Assembly: GCF_023898315.1 (NCBI RefSeq)
Contig: NC_064614.1
Coordinates: 69,452,501 to 69,516,500, forward strand
DNA length: 64,000 nucleotides
Direction of reading: 5' to 3'
Origin: Schistocerca nitens
Lineage: Eukaryota; Arthropoda; Insecta; Orthoptera; Acrididae
The notes under the pieces are model-generated. The model saw only the letters and a program-made list of their open reading frames with translations, ran no database searches and was not told the DNA's origin. Numbering within the stretch: position 1 is the first letter of the stretch; each line of letters begins with the position of its first letter. Positions 33,086 through 45,260 of this stretch are shown here, piece by piece. A program made the position numbers and the translations under genes.

Positions 33086-34985
33086 CATACACGTTCAGAA
33101 AAAAAACAGGACACCTTGAACGACTAGAGATAGGACGTTCATATTCACAGGACATGTACATCAGTATGTTCTGTAGAAATGACTAGTATTTAAACGATGT
33201 CGGCCAGGTCAACATAAACATCGCGTCGCAGAAACAAACGTAACTTCAGGTGTGCCCCAAAGCAGCGTAATAGGTCCCTTTCTTTTTACGATTTACATAA
33301 ACGAGCTGGTTGATGGTATTGACAGCGGCATTAGACTGTTTGCCGACGATGCTGTAGGCTACAAGAAAGTAGTATGACACAAAACTTGAGAACAAATCAA
33401 TGAGGATTTGCAGAAAATAAATGCGTGGTGTAATGTGTGGCACTTATCGCTCAATATTAGTAAGTGTAACCAACTGCGTATAACAAGACGAAAATCGCCA
33501 TTAATGTACGAGTACAAAATAGATGCCCAGTCTTTGGAAGCGGTAACATCCGTCAAGTATCTGAGTGTGACTTTTCAAAATGATCCCAAATGGAATGATC
33601 AGATTACACAAGTAAATGGTAAGGCAAACTAGATTGCGGTATGTTGGTAGAATCCTGAAGCTATGCAGTCTTCCAACAAAGGAAATAGCTTACAATACGT
33701 TAGTTCATCCAGTCTTAATTGTTCGTCTGTATGAGACCCTTACCAGTTACGTCTGATTCAAGAGATTGAGAAGGTCCAAAGAAGAGCGGCAAGATTCGTG
33801 ATTGGTACATTTAGCCATCGCGAGAGCGTTACAAATCTCTTAGAAAGTTTGAGGTGGGACACGCTTGCGGATAGACGGCACGCTAAACGGAAGGGGCTGC
33901 TCACTAAATTCCGAAATCCGATCATCACCGAGGATGTAGAGCATATATTATTACCTCCAACTCTCAAATAAAGCAATGATCACCATTCAAAGAAAAGGGA
34001 AATTAGAGCTCGTATTGAGGCGTTCAGATAGTCGTTTTCCCCTTGTGCGATCCGCGAGTGGAACAGAAGGGGGGAAATATGACTTCCGCGCGAATTGTGC
34101 CCTCCGCCAAACACCGCTTGGTGGCTATCGGAGTATATATGTAGATGTAGATGTAGATGTACCGGTAAAATGTGCCTGCGGCTCTAATGGTCGCTATAAA
34201 CCAGAGGTAATGGATCAACGTGGCTTCAGCAGACGGGCAAGATGCCTCGCTGACGTATGCGCGAACCGTACCGTCACATCAGTGAGTTTGAAACAGGGCG
34301 AATTATTGAGGTGAGAGCGTGTGATGCATCCATCCGGGAAATTTCTGCTCGATTACGACGAAGTGGTCGGCAGTGCAACGAGTGTGTGCCAAATGGTTGA
34401 TGGAAAGGCCATAGAACACGACGAAATGGGCAAGGTCGCACAACCAGACCGCTCCCCGAGGAAATCGACACCTCATCCGAATGGCATTGCAGGACGGATC
34501 TGCGTCCTCCTCGTCTCTGGCGCAACAGTGTAACACATCGGACACTATCAGTGGTGACAGTCCGTCAACGTTTATTACGATGTGGGTTACGTGTGCGACG
34601 TCCGCTTCTCCGCCTATCTTTGACGAATGTGCAGAAACATGATAGACGGCAGAGGTGGATGGATCGAAGTCACCGTGGAGAGCAATGGCATCAGATAGTG
34701 TTTTTCGGGCGAATCCAGTTTCTGTTTGTTTGAAAATGACGGCCGCAGTTTGGTTCGTGGCAGACAGCGGGAGCAGTATCACAGCGATTACATTTGCACA
34801 AGATATACAGCGCCTTACAGTGTGGGGTACTATTCGGTATTAGCACGAATCACAATTGGTGCGTATCCAGGTCACAGTGTGACGTACGTAAATGACATCC
34901 TGCGACCCGTAGCCATACCCCTTCCGCACAACACCCCGGACGCAATTTTTTCAGCAAAATAATGCACAACCGCATGTTATTCAGG
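33086..34985 (+). mobile_element. Tc1-like DNA transposon, split by a LINE, right end lost
   Basis: The left end shows the terminal sequence TACACGTTCAGAAAAAAAAC and GGACACCTTGAACGACTAG. A CR1-like LINE fragment interrupts at 33238-34166, after which the transposase continues at about 34200. Codons then read, in drifting frames, a paired-type DNA-binding region, SGESSFCLFENDGRSLV (first Asp region; family form SDESRF, here the Asp is changed to Gly), YVNDILRPVAIP and FFQQNNAQPHVIQEN (second Asp region; QDNARPH changed to QNNAQPH). It breaks off where an old RTE LINE starts. Two catalytic acids are lost and the protein is dead. Confidence 0.78.
33238..34166 (+). mobile_element. CR1/Jockey-like LINE, 3' fragment
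   Basis: Same family as 18866-20190: GVPQSSVIGPFLFTIYINEL, IRLFADDAVGYKKVV, LSLNISKCNQLRITRRKSPL, VKYLSVTFQNDPKWNDQI, VQRRAARFVIGTFSHRESV, then CGCCAAACACCGCTTGGTGG and a TGTAGATGTAGATGTAGATG tail. It is 5'-truncated within RT, so the endonuclease and RT fingers are absent. It has a few frame breaks. Confidence 0.85.
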
Positions 34986-35227
34986 AAAATTCGAGAATAC
35001 AGAAATATAAATCACTTAGAAATGAAATAGGAAGTGCATAAAAGCCAAGGCGAAACGGCTACGTGAGAAATGTGACGAAATCGAAAAAAAAATGACTGTC
35101 AGAAGCAGTATATAGACAAGACAATACAACTTTGGTGAAATTAAAAGCACGGGCAATAACGCTAAGAGTGCAAAGAGAATTCCAGCGGATAGGTGGAAAG
35201 AGTTCATTGGGGACCTCTATGCTGAAC

Positions 35228-35510
35228 AGTCCACAGCTCGTGGTCTTGCTGTAGCGTTCTCGCTTATCGCGCACGGGGTCCCAGTTTTGATTCCCGGCGG
35301 GGTCAGGGATTTTCCCTGCCTCGAGATGACTGGGTGTTGTGTCGTCATCATCATCATTTATCACCATTACGGTCGGAGGAAAGCAATGGCAAACCACCTC
35401 CGTTAGGACTTCGGCTAGTACAGCGGTGTGGGTCTCCCGCATCGTCCCCTATGCTCCTCGGAGTATGGGACATCATCATCATCATCACGATCATGTTGGA
35501 CGGAACTAAT
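35228..35510 (+). mobile_element. tRNA-derived SINE with (CAT)n end
   Basis: Head GCTCGTGGTCTTGCTGTAGC and B-box region TTTTGATTCCCGGCGGGGTC are the same head as in the 5788-5993 SINE, and the core GACTGGGTGTTGTGT follows. The body then differs: CAATGGCAAACCACCTCCGT, GGTCTCCCGCATCGTCCCCT, ending in a CATCATCATCATCA run. It is complete from head to tail. Confidence 0.85.
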
Positions 35511-35566
35511 CTGATGACGTGATAGATGAAGAAACAAGAGTCGATTGGGGAGAGCCACGGTGTGGG

Positions 35567-37045
35567 GCGGCTGGAATTTGTTGTTGTTGTAAAAAATTTT
35601 GTAGAATGTAGAAACACTTCCCTTTATTTATGCTGTCTTTTGCCGTTCTCAACACTGGCTCTCTAACTACAATATTGGCAACAAAAAAAGTGATCAGCAA
35701 AACGTGAAGCCTGTAATTAGAATTCCTAGTGCCCACTTCATCTGAGAAACATGCTTATAGCTGCAGCTTATAGCTCTGAGAAATTAGGATATTGTCTGGG
35801 ATTCATAATCAAAAACGATTTTCTAAAAATAGTTCAGTACATTCTGAAAGTCACAGATGAAAAAAAAGAAGAATCCACACAATCTGACTAACAGAGCAGT
35901 TCAGAGTCTAATGCGCTGATGCAACTATAACTGTCCAAATTAAATGTTTAAGTGAATGCTCTCCATAATTTGATGATAATGTTCATCAAACGCCACGCTA
36001 AATAATGGTAGAATGTCTGTCGCGCAGCGGCACGTGAAAATACGACATACGCAAACTGAAGATAGATAATTAAAATCATCCCAGAATTAACACTTCACTC
36101 GAAAATGATTTCATGGTTACGCGTATCCCAAGTAACTTAATACGGCATCCGAGGCTGTTTATAGCAATGATACCGACGCGACGCGACTCCCGACACAGAT
36201 GGTGTGCTATTCAGCGTCTGGAGAGAACTGGGGCCTTTCTTCCTCGCGCAGCGCTCTTATATATAAAGCCGCGGTGCGGACGGCTAAGGGAACTACTGAT
36301 CAAATCGGCTCTCCCGACTAGCCGCTGGGCTAGTAATGCATCACTTTAAGTTACCGAATAAATCATAGCTTCTTTTGCTGATGGCCGATGAAACTCTCAA
36401 TTTAAATGTGCATTCAACACACAGGTAAGTAATCATAATAAAAGTTTGACGTGGCTAAGTTAAATATTTTGGGCGAGAGAATTAATTTAATTACAGTGCA
36501 CGCAGTAGACGAGCTCTGAACTTGCCCTTTGGAGATACGCTATCGCTATAGTTTTATAGTTATTCAAATGAAACTTCTCACATCTTTATGGTTATAGCGG
36601 ATCTCCATTCTACTTAAATATAAACATCCTAGCCTTATTTATTAGCCTACTTAATCTATCTTGCTTCCTTAATTTTTAGGACAAAAACCAGAAAATTATG
36701 AATTTTAACTAATATTTTAATTTGTGAGATCCAAAGTACTGTTTCTATTAAATTATTATGAAAAAGGAATCTAAATATAAATTTTTAAGTCTCTGGCTCT
36801 TTTCTGTTGCGCCAATGATTTTTACAGAAAAACATCCAAATTTCGAAAATGTTTAAAGTTATCAAACTGATATTCAACACATATTAATTTAGTATTACTC
36901 CTGACATGATAGAACCGTTTAAGGTTATTTACTTGATTTTAAAAGTATTGCGCAACATTTATGACGTCAGAGCTAGTTACAGCGGACTGGCTGGCATACA
37001 ATGGAAAGACTGATGTGAATTTATTACGGCGTGAGTAGGCTGCTT
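35567..37045. other. unidentified ~1.5-kb insert within the old RTE LINE
   Basis: The RTE reading stops at about 35560 and resumes at about 37050, so the stretch between is extraneous to the LINE. It is AT-rich except for a GC-rich island at 36165-36330 that contains TATATATAAAG (36250-36260), followed by AATAAA near 36356. That layout could be a promoter with a polyadenylation signal, as in a solo LTR, or simply a composite of old repeats. I found no protein and no matching ends. Confidence 0.4.
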
Positions 37046-37819
37046 CCCTACAACGGGATCCAGTATTAGAATATAGAAAAGCTTTGGAAGAGTTAAAATC
37101 AAATAAGGCAGGGGGAATACACAAAGTTCCATTGGAGTTCCTAAAATCATTGGAGAAAATGGCGTCAAAAGTGTTATTTACGTTGGTGTCTGGAATATAT
37201 GAAACTGGGGCTATAGCGTCAGACCTTCGGAAATAAACATCATCCAGACATTTCACAAGCTTGCAAGAGCCAACAATGTGAGAATTATTGCACAGTCAGC
37301 TTACGATCTCATGCATTCAAGTGGTTGACAAAAATAATATACAGACGAAAATTGAGGATGTTTTAGATGAAGTTCAGAGTGGCTTTAGGAAAGGAACTGT
37401 AGAGAGGCAGTTACGAAGTTTCTTTTGATAATGGCAGCAAGAAAAGTTGAAGAACGAGATTAAAATTTAATGTGATAGAATATCAGTGTTAAGACCCGCG
37501 GAAAACTTTGCTATGCAGAGCGAACGTAAAGAAGAACTGCAGGATCTGCTGAATGGAATGAATTGTTCAGTGAGTTCAGAATAGGGATTGAAAGGAAGAC
37601 GAAAGTAATGAGAAGTAGCAAAAATGAGAGCAACGAGAAACTTAACACTATAAGTGGTAATTACGAGTAGATGATATTAGGGAATTCTTCTCCCCAGGCA
37701 TCAGAAAAAAAAAAAAACTGCTACGAACGTACCAAGGGAGATATAAATAGCAGACTAGCACTGCCGAAGAGGGCAATCGTGGCCAAGAGAATTCTACTGG
37801 TACTAAACATAGGTCTTAG

Positions 37820-38003
37820 GCTCTGAGCACTATGGGACTCAACAGCTTAGGTCATAAGTCCCCTAGAACTTAGAACTACTTAAACCTAACTAACTTAAGG
37901 ACATCACACACACCCATGCCCGAGGCAGGATTCGAACCTGCGACCGTAGCAGTCCCGCGGTTCCGGACTGCAGCGCCAGAACCGCTAGACCACCGCGTCC
38001 GGC
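37820..38003 (-). mobile_element. tRNA-derived SINE, main type
   Basis: Perfect 12-bp duplication CATAGGTCTTAG at 37808-37819 and 38004-38015. The 3' tail is slightly truncated (it begins at CTCTGAGCAC). Confidence 0.93.
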
Positions 38004-38435
38004 CATAGGTCTTAGTTTAAGGACGGAATTTCTGGGAATGTACCGTTGGAGCACAGCATTATATGCCATGGAGAGACCTGTGAGACGTGGACTGTGGGAA
38101 AACAACAACAGAAGAGAATAGGATCATTTGAGATTTGATGCTACAAAGAATGTTGATGTTGTGGAATGATAAGGTAAGCAATGAGGAGGTTCTCGGCAGA
38201 ATTGGCGAAGAAAGGAGTGCATGGAAAGCTCTGTCAAGATAATAGGACATCTGCTAAGACACCAGGGAATAACTTTCGTGGTTCTAGTGGGAACTGTACA
38301 GGGTCAAAACTGGAGGTAAACAGAGACTGGGATACATCCAGCAAATAAAAGAGGACGAACGGTGCAAGTACTACTCTGAGATGAAAAACAGGGCGCAGGA
38401 TAGGAATTCGTGGCGGCCAACATCAAACTAGTTTG

Positions 38436-39700
38436 ACAACTCAAAAAAATTTTTAAAAAATGTCTCTCATTTGCCGTCGATGCTATTTCTTTGAATTTAA
38501 ACCACATCTGGAGTGTGAATACGTAGTCGCTGGAAGGAATTGAGACTGTCTCTTAGGAATACATCAATCGGATTTTGATCTTTTTTAAATAGACGAGTTT
38601 TGCGTTTATTTTTGGTGGTTTGGGAGCTACGCCATTCAGTATCACCTAACCAGCCTTGTGGTCACTAATCCCTGTATTTGTGACGATGTTCCCTATTTGC
38701 TCAGAATTCTTTTATTGCTAGGAGATTACGTATATTTCCGCAAACATTTACATTTCTAATGGGCTGATAAATTATTTGTTCCAAATTTTTTCCTGAGAGC
38801 CGATTCGGTACGATTTCGGGCAACATTCCATGCCTACTATCGACTTTAAAGCTATATTTTCACCAGACTCAAGTCAGCACCCACTGTAACTGTATGAGTG
38901 GGGTCTTGAAGGATTAGGGCTTCTTACCTGTTTCGGCTGAAAATTGTTCACGTCGTCCCTTCAATGGACGTCTAACATTTTTCCCCTGTTGGATTATACA
39001 GTATTGCAAATCTGGTTATTATGTTATTTGTTATATTTTCGACATGGTCTCTCCAGTTCAATCCAAAGTTTTCCAGTTTCATTTTTAGTTAGTTGTACAT
39101 CCAGTTCTTGTCATACATCGTTATTTCTTTTACGGCACAGTGATGAATGTGCTGCTACAAAGCGGAAGTGCGTCGTTTTGTCGTAATTGATTTGCTCTTA
39201 GGGTCCAAAACTCGCTACAACAAAGGCAAAGCTTTCACTTTCTTAAGAAAAAATTGAATTTTCTCTCCGTAGGCCGTGTTTCAGTGAGCGTTGTATAGTT
39301 CCGCAGAAATGTCTGAATTTGGGTAGTTTTTGCCCAACATTATCCGTCCTCGAACAATTGAAATTGTACCCTAAATGTTTAGATTCTCTTACTTGCTTAA
39401 TTATATGTCCACCTACACCAGATTTGACTCTTATGGATTCCAAGCCATCGCTTTTGTTTTATGTGTTGATATTCTCATTCCGTATTTAGTGGCAGTTTCA
39501 CACTGTTTATATACAGCGACTGTCAAATTGCGGCTAAATACTGAATGTCAATCTCAACAGATATTATCCATAGCTGGTGCATATAGCAATGCTCGCTATA
39601 CATGGAGGGTGTCGGGGAAATAAAACACCTGGAGCGAACCAGAACTAACACAACGGAAGGAAAGGACTCGAATCACTAAAGAAAGAAATCTGAGTACGAC
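38436..39700 (-). mobile_element. decayed LINE-like DNA
   Basis: The minus-strand frame at 39243-39443 (GHIIKQVRESKHLGYNFNCS, then KLPKFRHFCGTIQRSLKHGL) resembles the TYLGCDI...KLxKFQxxCGTIxRTL stretch found after the RT of some RTE LINEs. The rest of the interval has no clear coding signal, so the extent is a guess. If correct it is another RTE subfamily and very old. Confidence 0.4.
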
Positions 39701-40406
39701 GTTTTGGTTTGATGCGGGCCGCCACGAATTCCTCTCCTGTGCCAACCTCTTCATCTCAGAGTAGCACTTGCAACCTACGTCCTCATTTATTAGCTGGATG
39801 TATTCCAATCTCTGTCTTCCTCTACAGTTTTTGCCCTCTACAGCTCCCTCTAGAACCGTGGAAGTCATTCCCTCGTGTCTTAACAACTGTCCTATAATCT
39901 TGGCCCTTCTCCTTATCATTGTTTTCCACATATTCCTTTCCTCTCCAATTGTGCATAGAAACTTCACATTCCTTACCTTATCAGTGCATCTAATTTTCAA
40001 CATTCGTCTGTAGCACCACATCTCAAATGCTTGGATTCTCTTCTGTTCCGGTTATCTCACAGTCCATGTTTCACTACCATACAATGCTTTAATCCAGACG
40101 TACATTCTTATTTCTTCCTCAAATTAAGGCAGATATTTTATATTATTAGACTTCTCATGCCTAAGAATACTTTTTTACCATAGGTAGTCTGCTTTTGATG
40201 TCCCTCTTGCTCTGTCCGTCATTGGTTATTTCACTGCCTGGGTAGCAGAATTCCTTAACTTCGTCTACGTCGTGACCATCAATCCTGATGTTAGGTTTCT
40301 CGCTGTTCTCATTCCTACTACTTCGCGTTACTTCCCTCTTTCGTCTATTTACTCTTAATCCATGGTCTGTACTTGTTAGACTGTTCATTTCATTCAGCAG
40401 ATCACA

Positions 40407-41395
40407 TCATTCTTCTTCACTTTCACTCAAGATAGCAATGTCAAAAGCGAATCGTATCATTGATATTCTTTCACTTTGAATTTTAATTATATTCCTGAAC
40501 CTTTCTTTTATTTTTATCATTGCTTCCTCAATGTACAGATTGAACAGTAGGGGCGAAAGACTACATACTTGTCTTACACCCTTTGTAATATGAGCACTTC
40601 GTTGTTGGTTGTCCATTCTTATTATTCGCTCTTGGCTGTTGTACATACTGTATATGACCCGTCTCTCCCTATAGCTTACCCCTACTCTTTTGAGAATTTT
40701 CAACATCAGCATTTTACATTGTCGAACGCTTCTTCTAGGTCGACAAATCCTATGAAAGTGTCTTGATTTTTCTTTAGCCTTGCTTCGATTACTAACCACA
40801 ACGTCAGAATTGACATTCTCGTGTCTTTAATTTTCCTAAAGATAAACTGATCGTCATCTAATGCATCCCGAATTTGCTTTTCCATTCTTCTGAATATTAT
40901 ATTTGCAAGCAACTTAGGTACAAGAGCTGTTAAGCTGATTGAGCGATAATTCTCGCACTTGTCAGAGCTTGCCGTTTTCGGAATTGTGTGGATAATGCTT
41001 TTCCGAAAGTCAGATGTTATGTCGCCAGACTCCTGCATTCTACACACCAACGTTAATAGTCGTTTTGCCGTCACTTCCCCCAATAATTTTAGAAATTCTG
41101 ATGGGGTGTTATCTGTCCCATCTGCCTTATTTGACCTTACGTCCTTCCAAGTTCTTTTAAATACTGATTCTAATACTGGGTCCCCAATCTCTTCTAAATC
41201 GAATCCTGTTTCTTCTTCTATCACATCAGACAAATCTTCCCCTTTACAGAGGCTTTCAATGTATTCTTCCGCTCTCTCCTCTGCTTTTAACAATGGAATT
41301 CCCGTTGCACTCTTAATGTTACCATCCTTGCTTTTAATGTCACCAAAGGTTGTTTTGACTTCTCCGTATGCTGACTCTGTCCTTCCGAAAATCAT
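40407..41395 (-). pseudogene. RT region of the second long RTE copy, two open pieces
   Basis: Two open pieces overlap here. The first (40706-41395) runs IFGRTESAYGEVKTTFGDIK to KNQDTFIGFVDLEEAFDNVK. The second (40407-40799) runs YRERRVIYSMYNSQERIIRM to FAFDIAILSESEEE. The join lies in a frameshift around 40710. The Asp-to-Phe change in the FADD box would destroy catalysis. Confidence 0.8.
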
Positions 41396-41603
41396 TTCTT
41401 TTCGATGTCTTCACGTTTTTCCTGCAGCCGTTTCGTCTTGGCTTCCTTGGACTTCCTATGTATTTCATTCATCAGCGACTTGTATTTCTGTATTCCTGAG
41501 TTTCCCGGAACATTTTTGTACTGCCTCCTTTCACGGATAAACTGAAGTATTTCTTCTGTTACCCATGGTTTCTTCGGGGTTACCTTCTTTGTACCTATGT
41601 TTT

Positions 41604-41789
41604 GGCTCTGAGCACTATGGGACTTAACGTCTGAGATCATCAGTCCCCTAGACCTTAGAACTACTTAAACCTGACTAACCTAAGGACATTACACACATCC
41701 ATGCCCGAGGCAGGATTCGAACCTGCGACCGTAGTGGTCGCGCGGTTCCTGACCGAAGTGTCTAGAACCTTTCGGTCACTGTGGCCGGC
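41604..41789 (-). mobile_element. tRNA-derived SINE, main type
   Basis: Inserted in the RTE copy. Perfect 11-bp duplication ACCTATGTTTT at 41593-41603 and 41790-41800. Confidence 0.93.
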
Positions 41790-43067
41790 ACCTATGTTTT
41801 CCTTCCAAACCTCTGTGATGGTCCTTTTTAGAGATGTCCATACCTCTTCAATTGCACTGCCTACTGAGCTATTCCTTTAGCCTTAGAGAACTTCTAGCGT
41901 ATCTCGTCATTTCTTAGCACTCCCGTATCCCACCTCTTTGTGTATTGATTATTCCTGACTAATGTCTTAAGCTTCCACCTACTCTTCATCACTGCTATAT
42001 TGTGATCTCTATCTATATCTGATCCTGGTACGCCTTACAATTCAGTATCTGATTTCGGAATCTCTGTCTCACCATGATGTAATCATACTGAAATCTTGCT
42101 ATATCACCCGGCGTTTTCCAGGTATACGTCTTCCTGTTGTGATTCTAGAACTGAAATTAGGTACAGAACTCAATTAGTCTTTCTCTACTCTCATTCCTTG
42201 TCCCAAGCCCATATTCTCTTGTAACCTTTTCTTGTACTCCTTCCCCTACAACTGCATTCCAGTCTCCCATAACTATTAGATTTTCATTCCCCTTTACATA
42301 CTGTATTACCCCTTCAGTATCCCCATACACTTTCTCTAGCCCTTCATCTTCAGCTTGCGACGTTGGCATGTATGCCTGAACTATCGTTGCCGCTGTTGGT
42401 TTGCTGTCGATTCTAATAAGAACAACCCTCTCAGTGAACTGTTCACATAAACACACTCTCTGCCCTAACTTCCTATTCATAACGAATCTTACTCCTGTTA
42501 TACCACTTTCTGCTGCTGTTGATATTTCCCTATATCATCTAATCAGAATTGGTTGTCTTCTTTAAACTTCACTTCACTGACCCCTACTGTATCTAGATGG
42601 AGCCTTTGCATTTCCCTTTTCAGATTTTCTAGTTTCCCTACCACGTTCAAGCTTCTGATATTCCACGCCCTGACTCGTAGAACGTTATCTTTCCTTTGAT
42701 GACTCAATCTTTTTCTCATGGTAACCTCCCCTTTGGGAGTCCCCTCCCGGAGATCCGAATGGGGGACTATTCCGTAATCTTTTGCCAATGGAGAGATCGT
42801 CATGACACCTCTTCAATTACAGGCCACATGTCCTGTGGATACACGTTACGTGTCTTTAATGCAGTGGTTTCCACTGCCTTCTGCATCCTCACGCCGTTGA
42901 TCACTGCTTATTCTTCCGTTTTTGGGGACAGTTTCCCACTCCCAGGACAACAGAGTGCTCTAAACCATTGTCCGCTCCTCCGCCCTCTTTGACAAGGCCG
43001 TTGGCAGAAAGAGGGTGACTTCTAATGCCGGAAGTCTTCGGCCGCTAATGCTGATCATTAATCAAAA

Positions 43068-43150
43068 TTTTAGCAGCGGCGGGGTTCGAACCTGGGACCG
43101 AAGACGTTTTGACTATGAAAGAAATACGGTACCCTGGACCACGGTTCTAG
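43068..43150 (-). promoter_or_regulatory. tRNA-like 5' head of the second long RTE copy
   Basis: Minus strand: TGGTCCAGGGTACCGT, a decayed anticodon arm (ACTATGAAAG region), and the intact box B AGGTTCGAACCCC at 43080-43092. The order and spacing match the 29.4-kb copy. The position, at the same place in an independent insertion, shows that the head belongs to the element. Confidence 0.65.
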
Positions 43151-43339
43151 GGACCTATCTCGTCTCAAACTAAATGAGCTGGGACGTAAGCTTAAAAATG
43201 GCAGTCGCACCAGTTTCATTAATCCGCGCAACGTTTGCGACGCGGCCCGGAAACACTCATATTGCTCAAATTCCAAGTACTTGTAAGAACGCCTGGTTAA
43301 ATCCACTGATCAACAAGAACATTATGATCACCCACCTAA

Positions 43340-43963
43340 TAGTCTGTATGTCCACCTTTAACACGAATAACACTGGCGACGAGTCCTGGTGTGGAAGCAA
43401 TAAGGTCTTTGTAAGTCGGAGGGGGCGTTGGCACCACATCTGCACACACATGTGTCCTCATTATGCTGAATTCCGGGGAGGGGGGGCCATGAGCTCTGAT
43501 GGTATGTTCTGACACGTCCCAGATGAGTTCCATCGCATTCAGATCTGGCGAGCTGGTTGGTTAGCGTATCAACTGGAACTCGCCACTGGGTTCCTCGAAC
43601 CACTTTATTACATTCCTGGCCTTGTGACATGGCGTATTATATTGCTGAAAAATACCACTGCCTTGGGGAAACATGATGGTCATTAAGGAACGTACGTGAG
43701 CTGCAACCAGCGTAACATAGTCGTTGGCAATCTTCATGCCTTGCACGAGCTCCACTTGGCACACGGGTCTTACGTAAATGTTCCCCAGAGCATAATATAA
43801 CAACCGTCCGCTTGTCTCCGTCCCGCAGTACAGTTGTCAAGGAGCTGTTCCCCAGCATGACGACGCATTCGCGCTCTCCGATCGGCACGATGATGAAGGT
43901 ATTGGGATTCAGCGGACCATGCAACGTTCTGCCACGGTACCAACGTCTAGTGCCGATAGTCAA
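43340..43963 (-). pseudogene. Tc1-like transposase, C-terminal half
   Basis: Minus-strand codons: a tract before GVERVRMRRHAG, then SGIFQQYNTPCHKARNVIKW (second catalytic motif; FQQDNAPCH changed to FQQYNTPCH, so the Asp is lost), FEEPSGEFQLIR, a stop, PTSSPDLNAMELIWDVSEHT (third motif with its Asp; the final Glu of the family's DD34E is present in AMELIWD) and LIASTPGLVASVIRVKGGHTDY at the end. The product is inactive. Confidence 0.82.
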
Positions 43964-44216
43964 GCGCCCATTTCAGTCGTAGTTGCCAATGCCGCGGTGT
44001 CAACATTGGCATATGCGTGGTTCGTAGGATGTGGAGGCCCACTGGTGCACAGTGTGTTCAGACTAGTGTCCGACCGTAGGTCAATTTCTGGCCAAAGCCG
44101 AAGACGATTGATCGGCTATCGCCCTAATCTTCGGCCGAAGCCGAAGGTCAAAGAACCCAGGAAATACCGTTCAAGATTGGCAAAATGTGAATAAAGTAAT
44201 CATTTCAAAGAATATA

Positions 44217-44878
44217 CGAGGCCTGTTCAGAAAGTAAGCTCCAATCGATTGCCAAATTGAAACCACAGTGAACATCAGAAATGTTTTACTTGTAACAATT
44301 AGCTACACCTTTCAGCTACTTCTCTACGTAGTCGCCGTTCTGACTTAGACTTTTGTCATAGCGTTGTACCAACTTTTCAATAGTCTCATCATAGAAGGCA
44401 GCCGCCAGTGCTTTCCGCCAATTCTCCACGCTGGCCTACACCTCGTTGTCTGTGTCAAAATGTTGTCTTCAAAGACAGCGGTTCATGTGACCAGAGATGA
44501 AACTCAGAGGGAGACAATTGCGGACTGTATTGTGGGTAATCTCACATTTCCATTTGAAAACGATGCAGGAGCATCTTCATTGCCCCTGCAGAATGCGGCT
44601 GAGAATTGTCTTGAAGAAGAAACAGCACGACAGTTATGTAATGTTAGCTGCATATCTTCAGGCGAAATTTCTCACCAGGCCCTCGTACTTGGCGGCAGAC
44701 ACTATTTTCTAGACATCTTTACGCACTCATTGCGAGCTCAGAAATGAGAAGAGCGACGTGATGCTAACTGGGGTTATACTAGAGACACTACCCAACACAT
44801 CTGTGCAAAGCTTTATCGGATTTTCATAGTCGTTTCCATTTCGCGACCGATCGGAGCTTACTTTCTGAACGCCCCTCG
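44217..44878 (-). mobile_element. mariner-type transposon, deletion derivative
   Basis: Same family as 9091-9659, with inverted ends (CTGTTCAGAAAGTAAGCTCC left; GGAGCTTACTTTCTGAACGC right) and TA directly outside. It contains about 90 bp near its right end (44735-44825) that the 9.1-kb copy lacks. No full transposase is present. Confidence 0.87.
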
Positions 44879-45079
44879 TATAATATAAATTAAACGATAT
44901 GATTACAATTATCTTGCAACCTGTCAGAATCGACGACACCTTGAAATAAAGTCAATTACAATATTTATTTACTTAAAAGAAAGTAGTTGAACAATTACAA
45001 TTAAGAAAACATAATAATCTCAAATGAAACATAAATTTCCATTAGCGTTTTAATATCTATCAATGAAAAAGAATTAATA

Positions 45080-45260
45080 CTCCAAGTTACACAGTCTTAT
45101 GTTGTAAGCTAAAAATATTAATCTGTCCACATTTTCAACAATCAAGTTAGATCGCCTGTGCGCATATATCTGTCCCGCTGATCTGAGCAATTGTTCACTA
45201 GCAGCACTAGTAGAAGGAGAAGACAGATATTTAAGTGCTGTTGGGCATAGATAAGTATAT
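45080..45260 (-). pseudogene. hAT transposase C-terminal dimerisation domain
   Basis: A continuous minus-strand reading gives ALKYLSSPSTSAASEQLLRS and GQIYAHRRSNLIVENVDRLI, the diagnostic hAT dimerisation region (family form PSTSAxSERxFS...R..L.P..V..L.FL..N). A related open frame at 45322-45579 covers coding DNA just upstream in a shifted frame. The BED zinc finger and catalytic core are not recognisable. Confidence 0.85.

Larger units (their letters stand above)
34986..38435 (+). mobile_element. old RTE-clade LINE, split by two SINEs and an unidentified insert
   Basis: Recognisable tracts along the plus strand: IQKYKSLRNEIGSA (35.0 kb), DVIDEETRVDW (35.52 kb), DPVLEYRKALEELKSNKAG (37.06 kb), VPLEFLKSLEKMASKVLFTL (37.13 kb), VQSGFRKG (37.38 kb), and the C-terminal AQDRNSWRP-like end near 38.4 kb. 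These follow the gene order of the 26-kb copy. Frames change often, so it is an old copy. A SINE (35228-35510), an unidentified 1.5-kb stretch (35567-37045) and a second SINE (37820-38003) interrupt it. Confidence 0.75.
39702..43150 (-). mobile_element. RTE-clade LINE, long copy, split by a SINE
   Basis: Same subfamily and same layout as the 26-kb copy, with tRNA-like head at the right (43068-43150) and C-terminus at the left. Motifs: VLRVRAWNIRSLNVVGKLEN, EVKFKEDNQF (the Glu that the 26-kb copy lacks), IVMGDWNAVVG, FVDLEEAFDNVK, GVRQVCSLSPLLFNLYIEEA, MIRFAFDIAILSES (FADD changed to FAFD, so the catalytic pair is lost). The last 20-30 bp of the 3' end are absent. It has many stops and frameshifts and is clearly older than the 26-kb copy. 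Confidence 0.9.

Noticed and set aside
35334-35522. Open frame with a His-rich start at the CAT repeat
   Set aside because: It lies wholly in the SINE at 35228-35510.
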